DNA of 64,000 nucleotides from positions 224,954 through 288,953 of the forward strand of contig NZ_CAMLDC010000002.1 in assembly GCF_946478805.1 (NCBI RefSeq), in the 5' to 3' direction. Positions 1-7,455 of this stretch are shown piece after piece (the first letter of the stretch is position 1; each line of letters starts with the position of its first letter). The position numbers were made by a program, and so were the translations under genes. Source of the DNA: an uncultured Fluviicola sp. (lineage in GTDB: Bacteria; Bacteroidota; Bacteroidia; Flavobacteriales; Crocinitomicaceae). The notes beneath the pieces were generated by a model, which made no database searches, had not been told where the DNA came from, and was given only the letters and a program-made list of their open reading frames with translations.

Positions 1-22
1 ACGATTTATATTTAAAGGAAAA

Positions 23-1081
23 TCAGTTTTTCAGGTTTACAAGTTTGTCGTATTCAAGGATGGTGATCATACTTCCTGCAATCTCAATGTATTTATCCTC
101 TTTGAAATCGCTGAGCGTCCGAATGACTGTTTCTTTGGCCGTTCCAACCAGATTTGCCATGTCTTCACGGGAAACATTCATACTGAAACGTTGGTCCGTC
201 TCCTTCTTGTAGGTATCCGACAGTTTCACAAGAGCTTCTGCAACTCTTTTTCTTACAGAATCATAAGCCAAACGAATCAGTTGCTGTTCATTTTCAATGA
301 GATTATCTGAAAGGATGCCAATAAATTTGCGGGCAACTTCCGAGTTTTTATAGATCAGCGAGAAAAAATCTTCTTTGGGAATCATATAGATTTCGGCATC
401 CTCCAAAATCGCAGCTGAATGTGTATACTTCTCATCCTTCAATAAGGAAAGGAACCCGAAAAAATCGCCCGCTTTATGTAAACTACTTATCAGTTCTTTT
501 CCCTGGTCATTTTTGTGGAAAATCTTCACTTTCCCCTTATTGATAAAATAAACTCCTTTCGGATAGGCGCCTTCCCAAAAAACCACGTCTTTTTTTCGGT
601 AATGCCTCACATCACGTGCTGTAGAAAGCTCCTTCAATGAACCGAAATTCCGGGCTTCATTGATAAAATCCTGAACACCATCAATGTTTTTGGTGAACTT
701 GTTCTTAAACAGATCTTGCTTTTTCAGCCGTGTTTCGATTGCATTAAGTAATTCCTGATCATCGAATGGTTTTGTCAGGTAATCATCCGCACCCATTGCC
801 ATTCCCTTTCTCACATCACTTCTCTCAGCCTTGGCAGTGAGAAAAATAAACGGGATTCCGGAAGTTTCTTCATTTTTTGAAAGCAGGTGCAGAACGCCAT
901 GCCCATCGAGTACCGGCATCATGATATCACATATGATCAAATCCGGATTTTCCTTGATTGCAAGTTTCACTCCTTCCTTACCATTTTCAGCAGTGATAAC
1001 GTCATACTGCGCCAATTGTAGTATTTCAGCCGTGTTTTCACGAACATCTATATTATCTTCAATAATCAATATCTTTTTCAT
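23..1081 (-). CDS. Response regulator fused to a Crp/Fnr-type DNA-binding regulator
   Basis: This 352-residue protein joins a CheY-like receiver (about residues 1-120; acidic pair E8/D9, phospho-acceptor D52 in CDIMMP, conserved K in TKPFDD) to a cyclic-nucleotide-binding-like domain (about 145-255) and a C-terminal Crp winged helix (recognition segment LVGTAKETVIRTL). It should be a transcription factor switched by phosphorylation instead of, or as well as, a small ligand. It lies 11 bp downstream of the PAS histidine kinase gene on the same strand, so the two are very probably a cognate pair. The nearby BON, DoxX and universal stress genes suggest a redox, oxygen or general stress regulon; that role is inference. 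Confidence 0.93.
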   Translation of the reverse strand: MKKILIIEDNIDVRENTAEILQLAQYDVITAENGKEGVKLAIKENPDLIICDIMMPVLDGHGVLHLLSKNEETSGIPFIFLTAKAERSDVRKGMAMGADDYLTKPFDDQELLNAIETRLKKQDLFKNKFTKNIDGVQDFINEARNFGSLKELSTARDVRHYRKKDVVFWEGAYPKGVYFINKGKVKIFHKNDQGKELISSLHKAGDFFGFLSLLKDEKYTHSAAILEDAEIYMIPKEDFFSLIYKNSEVARKFIGILSDNLIENEQQLIRLAYDSVRKRVAEALVKLSDTYKKETDQRFSMNVSREDMANLVGTAKETVIRTLSDFKEDKYIEIAGSMITILEYDKLVNLKN

Positions 1082-1092
1082 GGCTTCGTTAT

Positions 1093-2298
1093 TTAAGATT
1101 TTCTGATGGATATAAGAACTTCAGTTCCCTCATGCTCCACACTTTTGATTTGAATCGTTCCATTCATTAACTCAACATACCTGGCTACAATGTTCAATCC
1201 CAAACCGGTTCCTTGTATGTGAGTTGCATTGCTTCCCCTGAAAAAACGTTCAAAAAGCTGTTCCTGGTCTTCTTTGGAAATTCCAATTCCATGATCTTTA
1301 ACTGCAATCAAAATTTCATCTGAAGTTGTTTTTACGGACAATTCAACAATTCCGTCTGCCGGAGAGAATTTGATCGCATTGGAAAATAGGTTAAGGAGAA
1401 TATTCTTTAATATTTTCGGGTCAAGCTGAACAATTTCATCCCCTGAATAAACTTCATTAATGACCTGCTTCTCCAATAGCATCGTGCGCATTTCCGAGAC
1501 GATTTCAGAAATGAATAAGCGGATATTGATCTCTTCCGGATTATTGGTGATTTTACCCTCTTCCAATTTCGAAACGGAAAGAAAGTCATTCAATATATCC
1601 GTCAGATTATTGATTGAGGATTTTACTTTGGCAACGTGTTTCTGATGATTCACATCATCGTTCCGTTCATGGTATTTCGCAATCAGGGAGACAGAAGACA
1701 TCATTGTTGTAAGCGGTGTCCGGAATTCATGTGATGCCATTGAAACGAACCGGGATTTCATCTCGTTCAATTCCTTTTCTTTAGCCAGGGAAATATCCAG
1801 GTTTTTTTTTGTCTTTTCCAGTTCGGCGATTGCTTCTTCAAGGACAAGTGTCCGATTCTTCACCTGCTTCTCCAGGTCAGCGAAATAGGTTTTCATTCTG
1901 AACTCTGCCTCTTTTCGAATTGTTACATCAATGATAAAGGCAATTACAAAACTCCCATTTTCATTCTTGAAAGGGCTTAAACTGATTTCAACAGGAAATT
2001 CCGACCCGTCTTTTTTCAGTCCGAAAAGTTCCATCCCGGCTCCCATGGATCGGGCATGCGGGTGATGAGAATAATTTTCCCTGTTGATTTCATGTCTTTG
2101 AGTAAATCTTTGGGGAATCAGATTCTCTATTTTTTTTCCCTCCAGTTCTCCATGTTCGTAGCCGAACAATTGCTCGGCACTCGGATTAATCCTAATTATC
2201 TGTCCTTCTGTATTTGTAACCAAAATCCCTTCGGTTGCATACTGAAATAGTGCATCATTTCCTTCTTTGCTTTCCATTTTTGTCAATTCCAAGCCCAT
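1093..2298 (-). CDS. PAS-domain sensor histidine kinase
   Basis: A soluble hybrid-free sensor kinase. The ATG at 2298 is preferred because the longer frame begins with GTG at 2313, only a few bases beyond a likely transcription start. Numbered from 2313, it has a PAS domain (about 22-130) with a PAC tail, a coiled-coil linker (about 140-185), a HisKA box SMASHEFRTPL with H195, and a HATPase domain with an N box (LNLFSNAIKFS), DHGIGI and GTGLGL. No membrane segment is visible, so the signal is probably cytoplasmic, sensed through PAS. It is the first gene of a two-gene operon with the receiver-Crp regulator. Confidence 0.92.
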   Translation of the reverse strand: MGLELTKMESKEGNDALFQYATEGILVTNTEGQIIRINPSAEQLFGYEHGELEGKKIENLIPQRFTQRHEINRENYSHHPHARSMGAGMELFGLKKDGSEFPVEISLSPFKNENGSFVIAFIIDVTIRKEAEFRMKTYFADLEKQVKNRTLVLEEAIAELEKTKKNLDISLAKEKELNEMKSRFVSMASHEFRTPLTTMMSSVSLIAKYHERNDDVNHQKHVAKVKSSINNLTDILNDFLSVSKLEEGKITNNPEEINIRLFISEIVSEMRTMLLEKQVINEVYSGDEIVQLDPKILKNILLNLFSNAIKFSPADGIVELSVKTTSDEILIAVKDHGIGISKEDQEQLFERFFRGSNATHIQGTGLGLNIVARYVELMNGTIQIKSVEHEGTEVLISIRKS

Positions 2299-2310
2299 AG
2301 TAAATATATA

Positions 2311-2350
2311 CACTATTTGATCAAGGCAAAAGTATTATTTGCACTATTTG
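2311..2350 (-). promoter_or_regulatory. Promoter of the kinase/regulator operon with CACTATTTG direct repeats
   Basis: On the minus strand TACTTTTG (plus 2327-2334) matches the Bacteroidota -7 element TAnnTTTG and points to a start near 2320. Two identical CACTATTTG copies lie at 2311-2319 and 2342-2350, 31 bp or three helical turns apart, flanking the -7 element. They could be operator half-sites; that is inference. Confidence 0.4.
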
Positions 2351-2409
2351 GAAAAGATGAGTCCCATCATCAGGAAAGATGATTTTAATCATTTTTTTTA
2401 ACGACAAGG

Positions 2410-2439
2410 AAGTGTCTCTTTTATGATCAAAAGACACTT
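2410..2439. terminator. Hairpin downstream of the BON gene
   Basis: The arm AAGTGTCT plus TTTT pairs with AAAAGACACTT, with one bulged C, around a 6-base loop. It sits between the stop of the BON gene and the kinase operon promoter. The T-rich run follows on the plus strand, so its strength as a terminator for the minus-strand BON gene is uncertain. Confidence 0.45.
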
Positions 2440-2463
2440 TCTTTTTGAAACGTGGATTTTGCA

Positions 2464-3150
2464 CTAAATATCTGCTCTTCCGGAATCCGAATAACTTGGT
2501 AGTTCGACGTTGAGATTATTTTCTACCATGGTAACTCCGGGCGCGTTCCATGCTGCACTTTCCGCATCACGTCTTTCCGCGTAGGAACGTACAATACCGG
2601 TAAGTGTAACTTTACTGCCTATATTTTCGATGTGAATACTCTTAGCATCGATTGTCGCACTCCTTTCAAAGGCTGCTGTAATTTTCTTCTTTACGTCATC
2701 CAGGTTCACTTTTGGTGTGATCTTGACCAGGTTACTGATTCCTTTGATTCCGGTAATTGCCGCTACAGCGTCCCGCACTGCATGTTGTTCATATGCCCAT
2801 TCAACCGTTCCTTCGGTTGTCACCCAACCATTTTCCACCTTTACCTTGATTTTATCGTCGGGAACCATCACATTCCATTTTAAAGCATCCAATGCCGCCT
2901 GAGCCAATTCCGAATCGGTTTTCTTGTGGTTGAAGCCAATATTGATTTCAATATCTTCTGCAACTCCTTTCACTCCTTCTACTTTAAAAGCTGCTTTTTC
3001 TGCGATTTTTTTCTCCAGGTAAGTGTCAACCAAACCCGAAAGCGTTACGACCCCATTTTTCACCGCAACTCCAATCTCAGTTGAGTGAATAGAAGGTTGC
3101 CACTTCAGTTCCTCCATTACATGTCTCTGAATTTCCTCATCTGTTTTCAT
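2464..3150 (-). CDS. BON-domain protein (three BON modules)
   Basis: A 228-residue protein made of three tandem BON domains (about residues 3-70, 77-145 and 150-217), each with the alpha/beta pattern and the typical VKNGVVTLSG or VENGWVTTEG turn. No signal peptide is seen, so unlike OsmY it appears cytoplasmic. BON domains are associated with membrane or ligand contact and osmotic or general stress. The gene is divergent from doxX and the universal stress gene across a 180-bp region holding candidate operator sites, which fits a stress-induced role. Confidence 0.88.
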   Translation of the reverse strand: MKTDEEIQRHVMEELKWQPSIHSTEIGVAVKNGVVTLSGLVDTYLEKKIAEKAAFKVEGVKGVAEDIEINIGFNHKKTDSELAQAALDALKWNVMVPDDKIKVKVENGWVTTEGTVEWAYEQHAVRDAVAAITGIKGISNLVKITPKVNLDDVKKKITAAFERSATIDAKSIHIENIGSKVTLTGIVRSYAERRDAESAAWNAPGVTMVENNLNVELPSYSDSGRADI

Positions 3151-3207
3151 AACTCCATTGTTTTAAAGTTTATATTACAAAGCTGATAACAAACCACTTA
3201 TTTACCA

Positions 3208-3278
3208 ATGACATAACTTACTCCCGCTCATGAGATTCGTCACTGACATTTTTTATTGCAAACGATGACCTAGCTCAT
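3208..3278. promoter_or_regulatory. Candidate Crp-family operator cluster between BON and doxX genes
   Basis: Three ATGA-N6-TCAT-like sites occur in the divergent region: 3208-3221 (ATGA..TTAC), 3230-3243 (ATGA..TCAC) and 3265-3278 (ATGACCTAGCTCAT, 12 of 14 bases self-complementary). The layout resembles Crp/Fnr-family half-site spacing, and a receiver-Crp regulator is encoded 1-2 kb away. Assigning that regulator to these sites is inference, and chance matches are possible. Confidence 0.3.
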
Positions 3279-3331
3279 TTTATCCTGTAGGCTTCCTCCT
3301 TAGGTTTGCATTTGCATAAGTAATTATTCAT

Positions 3332-3757
3332 ATGGAAATACTGACACAATATCATCAGTTGGCTGCAATCACACTTGCGCGGATTTTTCTTGGGTTCCTT
3401 TTCCTTTTTCAGGGGTACGATGCCGTATTCAATATCGGGATCAAAAAAGTAACCGATACCTATCATGAAAATTTCAGGTTGAAAGGTATTCCAAAAGCAA
3501 TTACATCGCTTTCAGCTTGGTACACAACTTACACCGAATTAATCTGTGGTTTCTTGCTTGTTTTGGGGCTATTTGAATTTGTGTCTCTTTACCTGCTCGG
3601 AATAAATCTGATTATTGCTGCAATAGGCTTTGGAATGAACACTCCTTTATGGGATACACGAAATGTTTATCCCAGACTCCTGTTGATTCTCTTTCTTTTA
3701 ATGACGTCAATCCATACTCATCACTGGTCTTTGGATCACCTCATATTCAAATCTTGA
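3332..3757 (+). CDS. DoxX-family membrane protein
   Basis: A 141-residue protein with about four membrane helices (near residues 10-30, 60-80, 85-100 and 108-125). It has the DoxX-type start, in which a short amphipathic segment leads into ARIFLGFLFLFQGYDAVF. DoxX-like proteins sit in the inner membrane and are linked to redox or thiol-stress functions, but the biochemistry of most members is unknown. It is the first gene of a stress operon; the universal stress protein ATG follows its stop by five bases. Confidence 0.8.
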   Translation: MEILTQYHQLAAITLARIFLGFLFLFQGYDAVFNIGIKKVTDTYHENFRLKGIPKAITSLSAWYTTYTELICGFLLVLGLFEFVSLYLLGINLIIAAIGFGMNTPLWDTRNVYPRLLLILFLLMTSIHTHHWSLDHLIFKS

Positions 3758-3762
3758 ACGTT

Positions 3763-4626
3763 ATGAAACCCCATACAAAAGAACCTGAAATGATAACTCC
3801 ATTCAACAGGATCCTGGTGCCGGTAGACTTTTCCGAAACTTCAAACAATACCTTGGAGTATGCCCTGCAGTTGGCTAAAAAGACAAATGCCGAGCTACAC
3901 CTGCTTCATGTATATGACTTACAACTTTTTATGTATGACCCGGTTCAATTAAGTCCGGCCGAATATGACCTGGAAGAAGAAGTATTGCAGGAACTTGAAA
4001 AACTGAAAAGAACAATCCTTACGGAGAATCCGGGATTAGAGGTGGTTCATCATGCAATTTTGGGAGTGCCGGTTGATGAAATCAACGCTTATTCCAAAAA
4101 AGCAAAGATTGATTTGATCGTAATAGGAACCCAAGGAGCCGGCTATATCCAGGAAAGAATATTAGGCAGTACCACTTCCCTCCTGATCCGCAGCGCCAAA
4201 ACGCCGGTCATTGTGATTGACAAAGAAGTGAAATTCAAGGAACCGAAACAAATTGTCCTGGCAGCCGACTTCCAGAAAACAGATACCAACAAGGTGCTTC
4301 GACCATTGAAGACCTTGGCCGAGCTTTACAGATCACATATTTGTATCCTGAATATTTATCCGCATATCCAATTAACTCCTTCTTTGGAAGAAATTCCAGA
4401 AGGATTCAGACTGGATTACTATTTAAAAGGTATTGAACACACTTTCTACTCACTGGAAAATAATCAGGTCGTTTACAGCATAAACCAATTCATTACCGAT
4501 TATGAGATCGATATGATTGCAATGATTGCCCGCAAACATTCCTTCTTCAGTCGGCTCTTCAAAGAGCCATTAACAAAAAAAATGTCATTCCACAGCCGTG
4601 TTCCGCTATTAGTTCTACACGACTAA
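3763..4626 (+). CDS. Universal stress protein, tandem UspA domains
   Basis: The ATG at 3763 is taken as the start because the longer frame runs back into doxX; 3790 is an alternative. The 287-residue product has an N-terminal UspA domain (ILVPVDFSETS... ending in the ATP-binding pattern G-x2-G-x9-G-S-T in GTQGAGYIQERILGSTTS) and a second, degenerate UspA half lacking that glycine motif. Such proteins bind ATP and are induced under growth arrest or oxygen limitation. It is cotranscribed with doxX and the following genes. Confidence 0.9.
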   Translation: MKPHTKEPEMITPFNRILVPVDFSETSNNTLEYALQLAKKTNAELHLLHVYDLQLFMYDPVQLSPAEYDLEEEVLQELEKLKRTILTENPGLEVVHHAILGVPVDEINAYSKKAKIDLIVIGTQGAGYIQERILGSTTSLLIRSAKTPVIVIDKEVKFKEPKQIVLAADFQKTDTNKVLRPLKTLAELYRSHICILNIYPHIQLTPSLEEIPEGFRLDYYLKGIEHTFYSLENNQVVYSINQFITDYEIDMIAMIARKHSFFSRLFKEPLTKKMSFHSRVPLLVLHD

Positions 4627-4644
4627 AATTTGAGTTCTTGAATT

Positions 4645-5049
4645 ATGAAAATAACTATCAACGATCAGCAAACTATTTCCCAGGTACGTGATTCATTCAA
4701 TAAATTATTCCCTTTTCTGAAACTGGAATTCTTTTCAAAAAGACACGCACCAGGGCAACCTTCACCGTTCCAGTTTTTGATCCAAAAAGACATCGCGCTT
4801 AAGGATTGTCGTACAATCCATAATTCCGGTGAAATAACGATCATACCGGATATGAAAGTCAATGAGTTGGAGCAACTCTTGTGGGATAAATATGGCTTAG
4901 GAGTGCAGGTTTTCCGTAAATCAGGAGGAATCTGGCTGGAAACCGTATTGACAGATATCTGGACCCTGGCTGAACAAAATGCAGAAGGTGAATCATTAAA
5001 CAAGGGAATTCCACCGGAAGAACCGGAATATTACCAGGATAGAAATTGA
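4645..5049 (+). CDS. Conserved hypothetical protein of the stress cluster
   Basis: A soluble 134-residue alpha/beta protein without signal peptide or membrane helix. From memory, proteins of this type (start KITINDQQTI, later FFSKRHAPG and VFRKSGGIWLETT-like stretches) are common in Bacteroidota next to universal stress proteins and metallo-beta-lactamase RNases, but I know of no assigned function. It begins 18 bp after the universal stress gene and probably belongs to the same operon. The N half looks like a ubiquitin- or SpoU-sized fold; I would not claim more. Confidence 0.75.
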   Translation: MKITINDQQTISQVRDSFNKLFPFLKLEFFSKRHAPGQPSPFQFLIQKDIALKDCRTIHNSGEITIIPDMKVNELEQLLWDKYGLGVQVFRKSGGIWLETVLTDIWTLAEQNAEGESLNKGIPPEEPEYYQDRN

Positions 5050-5122
5050 AGCACAGTCAGGAAAGTCATATCGGATTAATCCGGTTTATACTCTCTTCGG
5101 CCTTCATCCTTATAAATAATTT

Positions 5123-5968
5123 ATGTATAATTCATTGACAGTTACAAAGGCATCAGGAGAACAGACCTTATTCTCTGAGGAGAAAATCAGGTCGTCTCTT
5201 CAGAGATCCGGTGCTGATCCCGATCAGATTGATTTCATACTTCAGGAAGTAAAGAAACAACTGTATGATGGAATGACGACCCGGAATATCTATAAAATCG
5301 CTTTCGGTCTTTTAAGATCCGAATCCCGCCATAAAGCAGCGCGTTATCATTTGAAATATGCGATCATGGAATTGGGTCCTTCCGGTTTTCCATTTGAAAA
5401 GTATATCGCTGAATTGCTCAAATTTGAAGGTTACAAAACACAAATCGGGCAGATTCTTCAAGGAAAATGTGTGACCCATGAAATTGACATCATTGCTGAG
5501 AAGGACGCAAACCAAATTCTTATAGAATGTAAATACCACAATCAACGCGGAATATCCTGTAATATCAAAATACCGCTGTATATCCATGCCCGATTTAACG
5601 ATATCGAAGCACATGCACTTAAAAAGTCAATTGATCCGTCAAAGAAACGCAAAGGTTGGATTGTTACCAATACCAGATTTACAGCGGACGCAGTCCAATA
5701 TGCCGGTTGTTCCGGAATTCCTCTTATAGGATGGGATCATCCTTTCGGAAAAGGGTTGAAAGATAAAATTGACCGTTCAAAACTTTACCCGATCACCTGT
5801 CTGACCTCACTTACAATTGCTGAAAAGCGGCAATTACTGGATCGTGAGATTGTGTTGTGCAATGAGTTACAAAACAATGGAAAACTCTTGTCTTCCCTTG
5901 GAATAAAGCAAGGACGAATGGCAACAGTTCTCAATGAAGTACATCAGCTTTGTGGTCATACCAAATAA
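5123..5968 (+). CDS. ATP-cone domain fused to an Mrr-like restriction endonuclease fold
   Basis: This 281-residue protein starts with an ATP-cone (about 3-88; VTKASGEQTLFSEEKIRSSL and the R-S-E-S-R-H-K-A end), the nucleotide-sensing module of NrdR and ribonucleotide reductases. It continues with a PD-(D/E)xK nuclease domain of Mrr type (about 90-200) with visible catalytic residues D122 and E135-C-K137 (HEIDII ... ILIECKYHN). The sequence suggests a DNA or RNA nuclease whose activity or oligomeric state responds to ATP/dATP. The substrate is unknown. It is followed 12 bp later by the beta-CASP RNase gene. Confidence 0.85.
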   Translation: MYNSLTVTKASGEQTLFSEEKIRSSLQRSGADPDQIDFILQEVKKQLYDGMTTRNIYKIAFGLLRSESRHKAARYHLKYAIMELGPSGFPFEKYIAELLKFEGYKTQIGQILQGKCVTHEIDIIAEKDANQILIECKYHNQRGISCNIKIPLYIHARFNDIEAHALKKSIDPSKKRKGWIVTNTRFTADAVQYAGCSGIPLIGWDHPFGKGLKDKIDRSKLYPITCLTSLTIAEKRQLLDREIVLCNELQNNGKLLSSLGIKQGRMATVLNEVHQLCGHTK

Positions 5969-5980
5969 TACAGATTTCAA

Positions 5981-7393
5981 ATGAAAAACAATCTAAGTAT
6001 TCAGTTTTTAGGCGCATCAGGTACGGTTACAGGCTCCAAATACCTGGTAGAGCTATCCGGTCAAAAATTATTGATTGACTGCGGATTATTCCAGGGTTTA
6101 AAAGAGTTGCGGAAATTAAACTGGGAAACTTTACCTTTCGATGTTTCCACTATCGATGCAGTCATTTTAACACATGGCCATTTGGATCATGTGGGATATC
6201 TGCCCTTATTGGTGAAACAGGGTTTCAAGGGAAAGATCCATGCAACAGAACCGACAATCGAGATAGCAAAGCTTATTTTGCTTGATAGTGCAAAAATCCA
6301 GGAAGAGGATGCCAAGCGCGCCAACCAGTTCGGATACAGCAAACACCATCCGGCTAAACCTCTCTATACTACTGCAGAAGCCGAAGCTGTTTTTCCTATG
6401 TTCCAGGAACAAGCCATTGACGAATGGATCACACTTTCCGATGTATTTGCTTTCCGGATGCGCTATAATGGACACATACTCGGAGCCACTTTCATCGAAC
6501 TGAGAGCAGCAGATAAATTGATCGTATTCTCGGGAGATATCGGAAGAAAAGAGGATCCTTTGTTATTCTCCCCTCAAAAACCCGAACAAGCCGATATCCT
6601 CCTTATCGAATCGACCTACGGAGGACGAATACATCCTCCTAATCCCGACATTCGTCTAGCAGAAATCATTAACAAGGCTGCCGCTAAAAACGGTACAATC
6701 ATCATACCCGCTTTCGCAGTAGAACGCGCTCAGCTTCTCATGTTCTATTTATGGAAATTGAAAAGTGAAAACCTCATTCCGGATTTGCCTATTTATCTGG
6801 ACAGCCCTATGGGACAGGACGTACTGAAAATCTTCAGCAGACATGATTCCTGGCATAAATTATCCCCTTCGGAATCCAAAGAAATCACAAAGGAAATCAA
6901 GGTTGTAAGCAAACAGAACGAGACAATAAAACTCGCGGAAAGCCACAATCCGAAAATCATCATTGCAGCTTCCGGAATGGCCACCGGTGGACGGGTACTG
7001 ACATATTTTGAATATTACCTGGGACAAAAAACTGCTACTATCCTGATGGTTGGTTTCCAGGGAGAAGGGACACGCGGAAGGGCATTACTTGACGGTGCGG
7101 AGGAAATTAAAATGCGTGGAAAATACTGGACGGTGAATGCGAACTGTGTTAGTGTCGAAGGGCTTTCTGCACATGCTGACCAAAGTGAACTTATTGATTG
7201 GGTAAACCAGCTTGCAAAAGAACCAGAGAAACTCTTTATCGTTCACGGTGAACCGGAAGGATCCAGTGCTTTAAAAACGAAAATGAAGGAAGTTTACGGT
7301 TATGAAAGCATCATCCCGGAACGAAACGCAACCTATACAATTCCTGTCAATCTTGACAAAACCGGGCGGGATAATTTCAAACCAATTGAATGA
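5981..7393 (+). CDS. Beta-CASP metallo-beta-lactamase RNase (RNA-processing exonuclease type)
   Basis: A 470-residue protein with the metallo-beta-lactamase zinc motif H65-G-H67-L-D69-H70, a downstream FSGDIG motif, a beta-CASP insertion with PIYLDSPMG, and C-terminal RMMBL features (SAHADQSELIDW; FIVHGE). This architecture is that of CPSF73/RNase J-related nucleases acting on RNA; a bacterial member next to stress genes probably trims RNA under stress. It is full length and ends the plus-strand stress operon, followed by a hairpin terminator. Confidence 0.9.
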   Translation: MKNNLSIQFLGASGTVTGSKYLVELSGQKLLIDCGLFQGLKELRKLNWETLPFDVSTIDAVILTHGHLDHVGYLPLLVKQGFKGKIHATEPTIEIAKLILLDSAKIQEEDAKRANQFGYSKHHPAKPLYTTAEAEAVFPMFQEQAIDEWITLSDVFAFRMRYNGHILGATFIELRAADKLIVFSGDIGRKEDPLLFSPQKPEQADILLIESTYGGRIHPPNPDIRLAEIINKAAAKNGTIIIPAFAVERAQLLMFYLWKLKSENLIPDLPIYLDSPMGQDVLKIFSRHDSWHKLSPSESKEITKEIKVVSKQNETIKLAESHNPKIIIAASGMATGGRVLTYFEYYLGQKTATILMVGFQGEGTRGRALLDGAEEIKMRGKYWTVNANCVSVEGLSAHADQSELIDWVNQLAKEPEKLFIVHGEPEGSSALKTKMKEVYGYESIIPERNATYTIPVNLDKTGRDNFKPIE

Positions 7394-7401
7394 ATTGATC
7401 G

Positions 7402-7435
7402 GCGGCTGTATTGGATTTTCTGTTACAGCCGCTTT
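7402..7435 (+). terminator. Terminator between RNase gene and Ca2+-type ATPase gene
   Basis: GCGGCTGTA at 7402-7410 pairs perfectly with TACAGCCGC at 7424-7432 around a 13-base loop, followed by TTTA. It lies between two convergent genes and may serve both. Confidence 0.65.
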
Positions 7436-7455
7436 ACAATAGAAATACCTTCACT

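Noticed and set aside
3649..3762. N-terminal extension of the universal stress protein into doxX
   Set aside because: It overlaps doxX in another frame; UspA domains begin right after the ATG at 3763 or 3790.
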